Source of the DNA: Platycnemis pennipes
Taxonomy: Eukaryota; Arthropoda; Insecta; Odonata; Platycnemididae
Direction: 5' to 3'
Assembly (NCBI GenBank): GCA_933228895.1
Contig: OW121851.1
Coordinates: 129,317,624 to 129,381,623 of the forward strand
Length of the DNA: 64,000 nucleotides
The notes beneath the pieces were generated by a model. It was not told where the DNA came from, ran no database searches, and worked only from the letters and a program-made list of their open reading frames with translations. The translations under genes were made by a program, and so were the position numbers. Of the stretch, positions 44,818 through 56,404 are shown in pieces (the first letter of the stretch is position 1; every line of letters starts with the position of its first letter).

Positions 44818-45899
44818 CTACTGTCTGCGCCAAAATCTTGTAGACTCGAGTTTAAACCTAAATAACTCCGAAACTGTTCATCAGATTTTCACGTTATTTA
44901 CATAGTAATTTAAATAATTTTGTTATCGACAGACTACATTGTTAGAAAAATTTTTAAAAACAAATTTGGGACCTGTTTCTTACGTTAGAGTAAAAGAAAA
45001 GGCCCATTTCTTTGGCGCTACGGTGACATGCGTTACTTTGACGTCTAATAACTTCCAAGCAAAACGTTTGGCTACAAAAAATTTATAATACACGGTTAAA
45101 TATATCTTTATTATTACGTCTGCGAAGTTTCAAGGTTTTAAGTCTAGTACTTATTGGTATGCTATTCCATTTATAACTGCACTTTTTCTCGGCAACTATG
45201 CATCATGGCGCCACGACACTAAAACTGTCATCTTCCTCTTTAAAGTTCCAGAGCGAAACATATATTATCATTTAGCTGAAGTTGGCACCTTATTTTGTAT
45301 CGAATTTTATGTTTCCTGAAAAATCGCAGAGCAGAAAAAGCGCAGCGTTGCCGGCGGAGTTTCCTGCTATGGGCTCGCGCGTTTTTTCAGGAAACATAAA
45401 GTTCGATATAAAATAAGGCGCTAACTTCAGCTAAATGATAATATATGTTTCGTTCTGAAAATTTAAAGAGGAAGATGACAGTTTTAGTGTCGTGGCGCCT
45501 AGATGCATAGTTGCCCAGAAAAAGTGCGGTTATAAATGGAATAGCATCCCAATAAGTACCTACTAAACTTAAATCCTTGAAACTTCGCAGACGTAATAAT
45601 AAAGATATAATTAACCTTGTATTAAAAATTTGTTATAGCCAAACACTTTGCTTGGAAGTTATTAGACGTCAAAGTGACCCATGGCACCGTAGCGATAAAA
45701 AATGGGCCCTTTTTTTCTCTAACGTAAGAAACAGGTCCAAAATTTGTTTTCAAAAAAATTTCTAACAATATAGTCAGTCGATAACAAAATTATCTAAATT
45801 ACTATGTAAATAACGTGAAAATCTGATGAACAGTTTCGGAGTTATTTAGGTTTAAACTCGAGTCTACAAGATTTTGGCGCGGGCAGTAGACAATAGTTT
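44818..45899. mobile_element. 1.08-kb foldback hairpin element
   Basis: Arms ~44818-45327 and ~45390-45899 are reverse complements with high identity by eye and a few small indels. A GC-rich loop of ~60 bp lies between (GCGCAGCGTTGCCGGCGG). Ends are CTACTG and CAGTAG. No coding potential. A transcript across it would fold into a ~500-bp duplex. Confidence 0.92.
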
Positions 45900-45949
45900 T
45901 AGGAGCAAGATTAGTTAGTTAGCAAGATTAGGACACCTGTCCGACATCA

Positions 45950-46080
45950 GCATAAATAATCATCGATCCAAAGACTGGTTTGAAGCAGCTCTGATCTCAA
46001 CGTAATACCATGTAATATTAGCTAGCTTCTTCATACTGACGTAATTATCATCATTTGAACCATCACTATTTGCCACATAA
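45950..46080 (-). repeat. Eroded RTE-like LINE 3' terminus
   Basis: GATCCAAAGACTGGTTTGAA, then TTCTTCATACTGACGTAATT, match the reverse-complemented family 3' end with many substitutions. Confidence 0.5.
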
Positions 46081-47567
46081 GTACATGCAGTACATACCTT
46101 CCACCAAAAATTAAATAGTAAGCCAACAGTGACTTGACTTGACTTGAGTTTTATTTTACCTGTGAATGAAATACTTTGACAAAACTCGTGGACGGTCAGC
46201 GATAAAAAAGCGTATATAAGTATAGTAAGAGATAAGCAGTGGAGAAATATTTTCATGCCATAAAAAAGTACTACTACTCCCAAGTTCAGGCTCATAAAAA
46301 TACTCCCGCTATGAGTAAGTAAGGAGATCGGAATTATATATCTGTACAAGAGCACCATGATAATTCTTCTATCATCACAAGCCTATTCAAATAATCGTAA
46401 ATAAATAACTATCGGTGGTTGGATTGGTACCTACCCGAATCATCTGACATCATACTGATTAGAGCAGAGTAGTTAATATCATGAAGGCAGAGGTAGAAGC
46501 AATTGGTATCATAAGTAGATCCATACAACTCTTTACATATTCACATACCTATACTAGCAGCATTTTCACTATGCATGCCGTAATATCTAAGCTTCAATAC
46601 CGTATTTAAAGCAAATTTGCGCTTAATTAAATAATAAAGGCTTATCGCAATGCAGAAAGTACTTCAGTTAATCACCGATCAAAACATTAGTGACGTATGA
46701 GGAGAGCATCAAGCACGACACTCCATCTGTCCGATTTCAGGACTCTCGTTTGGCGTGGTCTGATGTCCCTCTCGTGAAAGGAACGTAGCCCATCAAGTCT
46801 GATGAACTAGAAACTAATGCATAGCATCAGTAATGTGCTCACCGGTTGCGATTGCCAATGATGAGATCACGTGCCCTCCAAACAGCATCCGTTCCCTCCA
46901 AACACGTGCCACGAGATCACCCGCGAATATGAAGCCAAACCACCGCGCGTCCAGGGCCATGAATTGCAACTCAAAGAACTTGCGTCCAGCAATCAATCTA
47001 ATCGAGCAATTCTGCTTGTGATCTCGATGCACCGCGCCGTGAGTTATTTTGAATGAGGGTTAACCACTGGCCAAACGACAGCGGTTCCAAGGGTTTTTGT
47101 AACAACTTTCTCCTTAATAACACTCGTATCCTGATACCTATTAATGAATGAAACTTATTCCCTTTTTATTTGACACACAAAATTTGTGGAAGTGACCGAG
47201 TAAGCGTGATTCATTGATAGATATCAAGTCAACCTTCCACCATGTCAAAGCTTAGGCCTTTGATTTTATACTCGTATCCAGATTAAAATGCACATAGTAA
47301 GTACCCTTAAAAGTCACTGCATGAGCGTGTGGCAGAGGCTGACTCCACAACTGGTGCGTGATTATGGATCCTTCCTACGCGTCTTCGCTATCGTTAACAA
47401 CAAAAAATGACTCATCTAGTGGTCATCCATATAGGTAGTACGTAACGGTGATTTTCGGCCTTATTCACCCCCTCACCACTATAATGTTCGTTCTTTAAGA
47501 CCACCACTTACATTGTTTGCAATGAACTGCTATTGTAAAAGATGATCAGGCATACTTAATACATACT
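46081..47567. other. No gene recognised
   Basis: AT-rich. GACTTGACTTGACTTGAG at ~46131-46148 is a short tandem repeat. The direct repeat CCCTCCAAACA occurs at ~46872 and ~46894. Nothing else is assignable. Confidence 0.5.
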
Positions 47568-47903
47568 TCAACTTCCTCGTCCGGATGGTCCTTCCCGTTT
47601 TTCCACATACACCTTGTTACAGGTCCGGCAGTTTAATTGGTACACTCCCTCCGTCTCCATTTTCTCTTTATCCTTGACACTTCTGATTACGGCTCGTAGT
47701 CGCCTCCGTGGTTTGAATATTTTTCCGAAGTCATACTTCCGTAATATCCTCGCTATTTTGTCGGAGGCTCCCTTTATGTTCGGTAGGTATGCTTTCTTCT
47801 TGTCGTTGACTTTTTCCTCTTCTATTTGCCGTGGCGGAGACCGTAATTTCTGGGCTAAAGGATAAAGGAGCACAGCGCCGCCATCCGACTGGGACATTTT
47901 CAA
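47568..47903 (-). pseudogene. PLE RT-GIY-YIG linker, inverted segment
   Basis: Minus frame with KKAYLPNIKGASDKIARILR and FGKIFKPRRRLRAVIRSVKD, then TEGVYQLNCRTCNKVYV, the region joining reverse transcriptase to GIY-YIG in Penelope-like elements. The frame decays after VYV. It is the 5' segment of the copy whose 3' segment lies in sense orientation just to the right, consistent with 5' inversion at insertion. Confidence 0.82.
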
Positions 47904-47963
47904 AAATCAGCAGTAGCAGAACACGCCGCCCTAGGCCACGACGTCGACATGACTAACGCAAAA
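47895..47963 (+). pseudogene. PLE GIY-YIG C-terminus, part 1
   Basis: Plus frame KSAVAEHAALGHDVDMTNA continues the nuclease and is cut by a SINE at AACGCAAAA. It is head-to-head with the inverted 5' segment at ~47895-47905. Confidence 0.8.
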
Positions 47964-48248
47964 GGTTGGTTGGTTGGTTGGTTGGTTATTCAGGGGAGGC
48001 GACCGACAGCTGAGGTCATTTGCGCCATTTAGGATAGGTGGGTAATTGGGTAATGGTAGGAGTTATTTAGGGAACGGAGGAAGGGTTGAGAGAAACCCAG
48101 CGTCGGCATTAGCCTACTCTTAACGAAAGGCGCCGAGGGGACCACGGCTTAACCTCCCATCCGACGGACGGAGTACTGAACTTGAAATGCCCTCCACTAG
48201 GCACTCAAGTGGGGACCGCTTTTCCACTAAAAAATACGCCACTTCACA
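47964..48248 (-). repeat. SINE family S1, copy 2, 5'-truncated
   Basis: Begins with (GGTT)n at 47964-47985, the reverse complement of its 3' tail. It then carries the S1 body (GGCGACCGACAGCTGAGG, TCCCATCCGACGGACGG). The tRNA-like head is missing. Flanked by the 9-bp duplication AACGCAAAA at 47955-47963 and 48249-48257. Confidence 0.88.
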
Positions 48249-48257
48249 AACGCAAAA

Positions 48258-48545
48258 ATCCTAGCTAAGAAGTATTTTAAAACCCGATTATTCAGGGAGG
48301 CGTTGGAGATAAAGAAGCACGCTACCAATTTCAACAGAGACGAATGACAAAAGATGAGCTCATTCTGGCTACCAGTACTCTCCAGAAAAGAAAGAGACTC
48401 CCAGAAAGCCCCACACCTACCCTAACCCCCTCCCCTCCTCCGCAATAAAGGCATATTATTAGCCCTGAGGGGGTCTCCAGCAACGGGGACGAAACGTTGG
48501 CCTTTTAACACTTGACGCGGGAACTAACCCAAAAGAATATCGCTG
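48258..48545 (+). pseudogene. PLE C-terminus part 2 and 3' tail
   Basis: Resumes as KILAKKYFKTRLFREALEIK, then KHATNFNRDE, the end of the PLE nuclease. The codons after it (FWLPV) sit in another frame. The 3' tail includes a hammerhead-like motif and GGCCTTTTAACACTTGACG, also present in the SINE-like unit at 25180-25402. Confidence 0.82.
48465..48502 (+). ncRNA. Hammerhead-ribozyme-like motif in PLE 3' tail
   Basis: CTGA (core start; the following TGA is replaced by GGGG), a 6-bp stem II GTCTCC/GGGGAC around loop AGCAAC, then GAAAC, GTT and GGCC pairing with AGCC as stem I. Stem II ends in the expected G-C pair before GAAA. Helix III is vestigial, as reported for PLE hammerheads. The damaged first core suggests it no longer cleaves. 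Confidence 0.5.
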
Positions 48546-49509
48546 GACATTCATCGACCGCGAAATTTTTAACCAACTGACGTTTTATAACCTTGTCTCA
48601 AGTGTTACAAAAGTATTTCAAAACGCCTAGCTTCGAAATTCACATTTCATACTCCAGATCGGAGCCACCGGTAGACAAAAATTGTTTTCCTTCACTATAG
48701 GCAGAGCGAAACCGTCAATTAATATTTCCATGCTTACACAATTAACCGATAAAACTAATTCCACTTTCTTCAACATCTTTCACTTCGTCAATGCACCTTT
48801 TGTCCCTTTACCAAAAACTTAAACACATTTACTCAGCAAAGTAAACAATTTTGCTTCGCATCTCGTTCACCACGTTAAAAGATAGGGAAAAAACCATTTT
48901 TCATGCTTAAATTTCCACCTTTTTTGATCGGTAACGAAAATAAAAATACGCCTACGACACGCGCCAATTTTTCCTATTTGAAACACCACTCCCACTTCGA
49001 TACGAACAGTAACTTCGGAGATTACCTCAAATTAATGGACCAACCTCGAGCGCAGCAAACATGCATAGAGAGTTACAGATAAATACCACGAGTTAATATA
49101 TTGATGATAACTACTGATTAGAAGAGTTGGAAAAGGCAAGTATGAGTAGGATTGACAGGAAGAAGACTAACAAGGCAAATGAGGAACCAAGGAAGCAGGA
49201 CGAAGAAAAGACTAGGAAGAAACCCATGATTCAGGTCAACACCCGCAGCTACAAAGGGATTGACACGGAAACAATTGCAGAGGCCTGCGGGGATGGCAAT
49301 AACGTTCCGAGATAACTGAAACCTTTCCAACAGAGGCACAATCCCAATCAGTTTGGAAATTTCAGGTGCAGGCATCAAGCCGCTGAGGCGCCCAACCAGT
49401 CATGTGCCGAGATGTTCATTCGAGTTACAAGCCCGCCTACATAAAAGTGATTCATTAAAAGCATACATGATAACAGAGACACATGATCTTTCTTAGAGAA
49501 ACAAGATAT
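48546..49509. other. No gene recognised
   Basis: AT-rich. The Lys-rich plus frame at 49127-49315 is charged and low-complexity and is unassigned. Confidence 0.5.
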
Positions 49510-49560
49510 TACACAGCTACATAGTTCTCAGCCAGCCGCCACAAGGGTGTAAGGGGTGAC
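49510..49560 (-). repeat. Degraded LINE 3' tail
   Basis: CAGCCGCCACAAGGGTGTAA, then GGGGTGACTTCACAC, resembles the reverse-complemented hairpin tail of the CR1/L2-like family. Confidence 0.4.
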
Positions 49561-49565
49561 TTCAC

Positions 49566-50981
49566 ACTACCCAGGCAGCATCGTGACATCGGCCCAATAT
49601 CATTTTTACACCGTCACATATCACTTATTGGTCACTCCGATATTGGCTACCGATATCGGCAAATGTCAAAAGTAAAAACATTTGCCATCATAAAAATGAA
49701 ATTCGCTGACGATATTGGGCCGATATAAATTTGATGATAAAAATACATCTTTCACTACTATACAGTGGCATAAAAATGATATTGGGCCGACGCATATTTG
49801 ATATTACCATGGACTGATATTTCATTAACATATTGGGATGATTTAATAAGTAAGATAATAAAAATGTATCCTGGATAAACATGTTAAAACTATTTATAAT
49901 CAGGGACGGTCGTACAATAAAACTGCGATGGAAAAAGAGACGGCGAGAGAAAGTTTCGATTTAGGAATGTTAACATTGAGAACCCTATATTTTACCTCTG
50001 ACCCAACTCTTCTTGTACAAGAAATGGGTAATTTTAAGCGTTTATGATAGTAATGAGATACCTACTTTACTCCTGACCCAACTTCCCTTAGTGAAAGATG
50101 CGTAACTTTAGGCGTTATCATTGCAATAAAATATTTCAAACCCGTTTTCTGTTGAAGTTATTGGAGTTATAACCAAATATGGGGGGTTCAAATTAATTTC
50201 CATGCGAAAAAATTCACCTGGACCGGCAATCGAACCTCGGACTTGGCTTTCTGGGCCACTGCGCAGACCAGTACGCTACCCAGGATCCCTAATTCGCATG
50301 GCCGAATTTGAATTTTGCCGAGGTTCAAGGTACTAAATGTTGAGCCCTCGTGGTCCATCAAGGATGGCAACGCAACGGAGAAAGGGCTTCAAAGAAGCCA
50401 CGACCAAAGGTGAACCCCATCCAGCGCTAAAGCCGCGCTTGGTGGTGAATGTAGGATATTCCAAGCCTGCCGCGTGAACGGTAATTTGCAAGCAAACATC
50501 AAATACTTACTAATTCTGAAGATTCAGGCGATATGGAGTGGAAGCGAAAAATGATAATACAAGCTCGTGTTTTTTCTTTCTGTGTTATCGAATCCTTAAA
50601 TAACCACACTTCTCATTTTATATGTAGGCCTCCAAACGGTTTCTGATGTTCTGACCAATCACGAATTTTTGACTTTTTTCTCTCTGACGTCGGGGGAAAA
50701 AATGTAAATACTCAAAATTATAAAATCCAGCGACCAGAAAAAATGATCATTTTTATGCCCTTTACTATTCAGCTCAGCTGACATCATTTTTGCATCGGAA
50801 AACGATATCTATTGAATATCACTTTAAGATACGATCGACGATATCAATTTTACATCGGAGAAAGGTATCATTTATGTGTCATTTTTATATCAGCATTATC
50901 AGCCGATGTTAAAAAGACATTGGTGACGTCAAAATGACATTGGGCCGACGTATAACTGCCATACGACGCTGCTTGGATAGT
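49566..50981. mobile_element. TIR element, ~1.4 kb, non-autonomous
   Basis: Left end ACTACCCAGGCAGCATCGT and right end ACGACGCTGCTTGGATAGT are reverse complements with few mismatches. Subterminal GGCCCAATATCATTTTTA-like motifs (CATCGGCCCAATATC, GATATTGGGCCGAT, CATTGGGCCGACG) repeat in both orientations within ~250 bp of each end. No coding frame is evident. A SINE fragment lies inside. Confidence 0.75.
50185..50290 (-). repeat. tRNA-headed SINE fragment
   Basis: The minus strand reads TGGGTAGCGTACTGGTCTGC (A box), GAGGTTCGATTGCC (B box), then CAGGTGAATTTTTTCGCATG, the same head and first body block as 25180-25290. The PLE-like tail is not present in this copy. Confidence 0.75.
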
Positions 50982-52155
50982 TATGGATATCAACGATTAG
51001 TAATAAATCATATTGTAAGCAACTACCGTATTATTATTCTCTCAGTTAACGATATGCTTGCAAGCGGTCCAATACTCTTATCAAGTCACTGTTTGGTTCA
51101 ATTAGAAAAACCCGGAAAGAAATACGAAAAACATTTGCAACTAAAACTCCGCTGAAGCATTCATTTAAATACTCTTAGTTTTACCAAATGCTAGCCTACA
51201 TACTTGAACAGCGAGTAGCGCTAGCAGTAAGCCCGTATTACAGATCCAAATGAAATGGCCGACCTCGCTTCACGGAAAAGCTGCAATACCTCCTATGGTG
51301 CCTTCCAATATCCTTGCGAAAAGCACAATGCAGTTTACGGAATCCCTCTACGACAAATTGATTGAGAATCAACGATCTTTTCATATCGGAGACGAAAATG
51401 GCAAAGGCTTTAGCATCGCTCGGAAAAGAACCGAAAAACAAGTAGCAGCTACCGAAAGAGACAACTGGACATCATCCACGCTGAGTAAACCTTCGATCAG
51501 CAACCGAAAAACAAATTTCAATGTAAATTACACATTGCCCAGATACCTTGAGAGCAAAGAGTGTATCGGTTACAATAATATGTAATTTTAATAATTTCTC
51601 CGTTAAATGCAGAGAGTGAAAGAAATCGATTAACATTTCGCTATTTCACCGAGCAAAAGAAAATAAGTCTCACGCTTTCATAAATTGAAAAAGACGATTT
51701 AAACCAATGTAAACATGAATTGGCGCCTGATAACTAAGGAGTCACTAGTATGTTTTTACATTGCGTTCGGGATAATTCCGTTCCGAAATCAATCTCGAAC
51801 GATTCAAGCGCATCTCCCCAGGAATCGAACGAGTCTTTACAAAAACGGGAACAGTTTTCCCAGGTCTTTCAGAGTGTCTCTCCAGGACGAACTGTTTCCA
51901 AGATAGATGGGGGCATGGTACTAGATGGGGGCGGACAGACAGACAGACACTGCGCAAATTATACCTATATAAGATAAGAGATAAGCTGTTTTTACAGGTA
52001 ATGACGAAAAGCGGCGGGCTCAAGGACAAAAATTAATTTGCTGACGAAAATATATATTATTCTTCACGAGCCCGCCCAAAAATGGGGGTGCGCGGGATAC
52101 ACGAGATTTACAGGAGTAAATATGGAGTAAATAATTTTTAATAAGTAAGTAACTG
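50982..52155. other. No confident gene; one unassigned ORF
   Basis: Frame 51250-51585 (+, 111 codons, ATG start) is open but has no domain, signal peptide or membrane segment that I can recognise. Its opposite strand is also partly open. A short (GACA)n run lies near 51937-51950. Confidence 0.4.
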
Positions 52156-53103
52156 TTAAGGAGGCTCCACCGAATTACGAAGCAGATATCATTTTTGTAA
52201 AAATTTCAGGACACAACATTTTTTGGCCCTTGTATCGATTGGCAATAAAATAATGAGGCCTTCCCATCTTATATTTGAACAAAAAAGAAGTTGAAAATCA
52301 GCTATTTTATGCGTGGCTAAACGGCAGAGCATGGCTCTTGCAGTAAAATTTGCAGATTAATAATGTAAAGAGAAATGTCGTTTTGACGAAAAACTAATAT
52401 AAGATGCGCAATTTTATGTAGAATTTAGCATTGTAAAAAAGTGCTCGCCTCACCGCACTTGTTTAATTGATATTAATAAATGTTTGCTCGAATAAAAGCA
52501 GAAAAGCCTTATTTACATGAAAGTGGCGCTACAGTATGTTGTTAACATTGGCTTCGGTACTTGTGAAAGAACGTGCTTAGAAGCCTATTTACTAACTTAC
52601 TTTAGAAATATACCTTACCGAGGTCCTTCTCATATTTTTTATGTAATTTAAATATTTCATTGGTTACTAATATGGTGTAATTAATACCAATGCTTCCAAA
52701 TGGTAGCAGCGTCATTGTTGCCAAACAATAATCAAAAATATGAATATTAATGAATTTCAAAACAAAGAGTTGTATTTCAAGGGAATACTTTTAAACTAAA
52801 TAAAAAATTATTTAACCTATTTAAGAATACGTAATAGTACGAATGAGCTGGTATTCTCACTTTGGAAATTAAACGTGGCAACAACACGTCGGCCATGTTC
52901 GAAGTCAAAATGAGTTAAAAGAGCTTGTAAGAAATAGAATGCAACTACAACGCGCTATATTATAGCATGCTCATAGAATTATTTTGTATGCGTTGATAAT
53001 TTTCCATATAGGAGTTTTTCCGGATCGGTATTTATTCATTAAATAACATAGCTCTATTGCCGGATTTTGAATCGCGGAGTAGGTACCGGTGGAACCTCCT
53101 TAA
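52156..53103. mobile_element. TTAA-flanked TIR element, 940 bp
   Basis: TTAA at 52156-52159 and 53100-53103 flanks GGAGGCTCCACCG and CGGTGGAACCTCC, 13-bp TIRs with one mismatch. A TTAA target and purine-rich ends suit the Kolobok superfamily (piggyBac also uses TTAA). The interior is AT-rich and non-coding, so it depends on a partner for movement. Confidence 0.8.
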
Positions 53104-55373
53104 GTCATCAAAATTCAATTAGGAAATCAAAGAAGCTTTACACAAAATACAGCTCCCAATTTAAACTATCATAACTAGAGACTGAACACAGCACAAATAT
53201 TGCACACATATGTATACTTGGTTACATGCAAATCACGTATTTCTAAAAATATTACAATCGTGCGTTGGGCATTTAGAGCATCATTCACACTTATAAAAAG
53301 AGCTAAAATCAACACTATCTATCATATTATCTTCCCAATAACCTTGGTGAAACCTATAAATTTCCATGACACCATGCGTAAAAATAACGATTCAACCTCC
53401 TAATTTTACTAAGTCCTTAATTTTAATATATCTGACATTATATTACACCATCAAAAGTATTTTTAAACATTTACTTTGCATCTTAAAAAGAACTACCCAC
53501 CCTAAAGTTTTTCAGAAGAGTTATCTTTTATGATGCTTCCATTTTTAATGATGCTCCCAACGTAAGTATTCTAAAATATCGGCAGGCACTGCTAAATAAA
53601 TGACAGTAGATTTTTACCATCCCAACCTCCATTCGCGAAGGAAAAGCATACCTATTCCGAGATTACATATCTGAGATCGAAACAGGAGTATCTCAGATAA
53701 TCCCAGCAGATTTTTGGTGATGTTTTAGATCGATTGCAAAGAATGATTACTAATGTCATGTATTAGTACCATGACTAATGTCTTATAACGTTTCTGTATA
53801 CTACACACGCAGAAAAGGGAATAAAACAGCACTGCTAAAAATAAAACAGATATCTCAGGTGCCGAAAGGAAAAATAGTCCAGCCATTCCTATATGCGACA
53901 CACGCAGAAAATGTCTTCTAAAATACTTCTTGGGAGTGTTCCTATGCAAAATATTTGATAGCAGAAGCCCAAAATATATTGTGGAAATGTTTAATAAAAA
54001 CCCCTGAAACGGATTCATTTTACTCGAGCAAATCCTGATCTGTTTTACTGCCCTAGGTATCACACCACCACCTTACCATCACTCTTTTCAAATAACCTCA
54101 ATAAAATTTTGGAATTCCCTTCCCATGCATCTAAAACGAAGTTCCTCCGTTGAATGCTTTAAAGCAAAAACTTACGAAAATTATTGGAAATGCAGAATAG
54201 TTAAAGCTATAAATTAATCCACGCACATAAACATAAGTCCTCAATGAAAAAAACTATGCAATAATAGGGGCAAGTCACATAGAAGCAGGAAATATATTAA
54301 GTGCTCTGAGATCTCACAAGAATATATAGGTACTGCATTGTCTGATACTGATGTACATTTTTTGCTGTTGTAATTGGAAAGAAATATGTTTTTAAATATA
54401 TTTTCAAATTATTGATCACTGATACCAAATAGGATAAGCATGTTGGTAGTTTGATTGCTTTACCTGATGATGGCTGAAAATCTATTAGTTTTTGTATTTA
54501 AAATTGCTCCGTTGAATATGTGTAATAATGATGTTAAATTCCGAACTGTTCTCTTCTTAAATACACTTGCTCTTAAAGGGCGTGTCCTGGAACGATAATA
54601 AAATCTATCCATCAGTCTAGGAAAGTACCTACAGCACAGATAAAAAAACTCGGAAATCTCAGATGTCGAAAGGAAATCTCATCCAGAAATTCACGTTGAG
54701 AGGTTGGGAGCAAAACTCAGCAAGCCTCCAGCATTCAAAGTCGAGTAAAACAAAAAAGGAAACTAACTCAGAAATGGACAAAGTATTCATCAACACAAAA
54801 ATATTTTTGATGTTTTGACTCCAAATTAGGCCACTTCATCTCCAAGCCTTCGTTCCCGCGAGAAAGGACGCCTCGCCCGTTTGATACAAAGTCTTGAGAG
54901 CGGAGTTCCAGTCGTGACAGCTTAATGTACACACTTCAAAAGCATTTACCGACCGTCGTCTAAGAGTTCAGCAGCGAGGACTTTCAGATCCCGAGAAAAG
55001 CCTGTCATTCACGGTTTATTTCAACCTCTCGCGAACGAATAATCAAGTTATTTCTAAAGTTTTAAGTGCCTCGCGAGGTCAAGGAATCATTGCTTTTTTG
55101 CACCATAGCGTGGATAATGAGAAAAATCACGCCCCAGCACGACGTCAACCATGCTAACACATGTCACTCCCAAGCAGATTTCAGCAAATAAACGGTGCAG
55201 CGAACGATTTTGAATGGCAAAAAGTTGCTTCAATCAACCACATTACCTACACAGCTGGTACTAGGCAAGACCAAGGTATGTATTAACATATTTTAGTGGC
55301 CACGGTATCATATAAAATATCTACATAACAAAATGAAAATATTATAAATATGCTCACTCTTTGGGGATGTGTT
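53104..55373. other. No gene recognised
   Basis: AT-rich. Short recurring blocks such as ACACACGCAGAAAA (twice, ~53806 and ~53899) and CTCAG.TG.CGAAAGGAAA (~53855, ~54660) hint at eroded repeats. Nothing can be named. Confidence 0.45.
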
Positions 55374-55663
55374 TGACACTTTCGCGGTTATTTCGAATAG
55401 GTAACCAAAGAGTCACGTGGAACAAACATGTTTTTTTCGCAAATTGGGTTATTTGAATCGCTCATAATAATCTCAATGATTAGTTTTCAGTCGAGTTTTT
55501 CTCATCCGGGGACTCTATGCTCGAGACGGATGGCGACAACTAAAATGTAAACCACGAGTGAGATCGTTAAGAGCGATTAAAACACACCAACATTATCGAA
55601 CCATTCGTGTTTAAACCACGTGACTCCTTGGTTACCTATTCGAGATAAACCCGCCAGTTTCAA
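55374..55663. mobile_element. Short TIR element, ~290 bp
   Basis: Left TCGAATAGGTAACCAAAGAG, then TCACGTGGAACAAACATG. Right CACGTGACTCCTTGG, then TTACCTATTCGA. The arms are ~55 bp with several mismatches and small indels, including outer TTTGACACT / AGTTTCAAA. Non-coding MITE-like element. Confidence 0.8.
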
Positions 55664-56404
55664 AACATGAATCGATGTCTTGCGTGATTTTTCCATTTTT
55701 CATAATAGTATACCATGTATTTTATATAGAAAGTAAGTACAATTATGGGTGTATAAAAGAAATGAAACGGATGATAAATAGAGCTATTCCGTGTTTTGTA
55801 CATGAATGATGCCCTGCCCTTCACGTTAATATCAGAATGCAATTATTCAATATTTATGCTCAATATTTACCCTGTCTGGGTAAAAGGTTTCAATTCTTTT
55901 AGACTGGGGAAACTCATTTCCTACCGTCTATAAGGAGCAGCCGACTCTATTCTATGGGCTTTGTGTGGATTTACGTCTAGGATCCTAACAGACACAATAT
56001 GGCTTTCTTCCTAGACACGCTTCCATTTCCTGAAGCTTTCCAAGAAGGCCTTTGATGTCGTAATTTTTGCGCACTTACCTAGTTTCAGGGAAAAAAGAAG
56101 AGGGCTAACAGGGGCATACTCAGGCACCAGGAAACTATTGGCAAGCAGTCTAAAGATAACCCGAAAACTTCGCTCTAAATACGACTCAAATACGAAATAT
56201 CAGTGGCCAAATAAAGATGCATTCGGATGCAATCCTACCCCACTGCTCTCGAAAGATCGTGTCGACGACGCTACGGCGGGGTCTCAATCCATTCAGCCGA
56301 TTAAAATATAATAACAAAAAAGATAAAAATAGCAAAGCAACTGGATTATTATGGACTGACTGCATAAAATTTCTAATTGTAATTTTATTTACATATGCAT
56401 AATA
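55664..56404. other. No gene recognised
   Basis: AT-rich spacer. Confidence 0.5.

Noticed and set aside
51250..51585. 111-codon ATG frame
   Set aside because: No recognisable motif, the opposite strand is also open, and no splice or polyadenylation context supports it. Kept only as a note.
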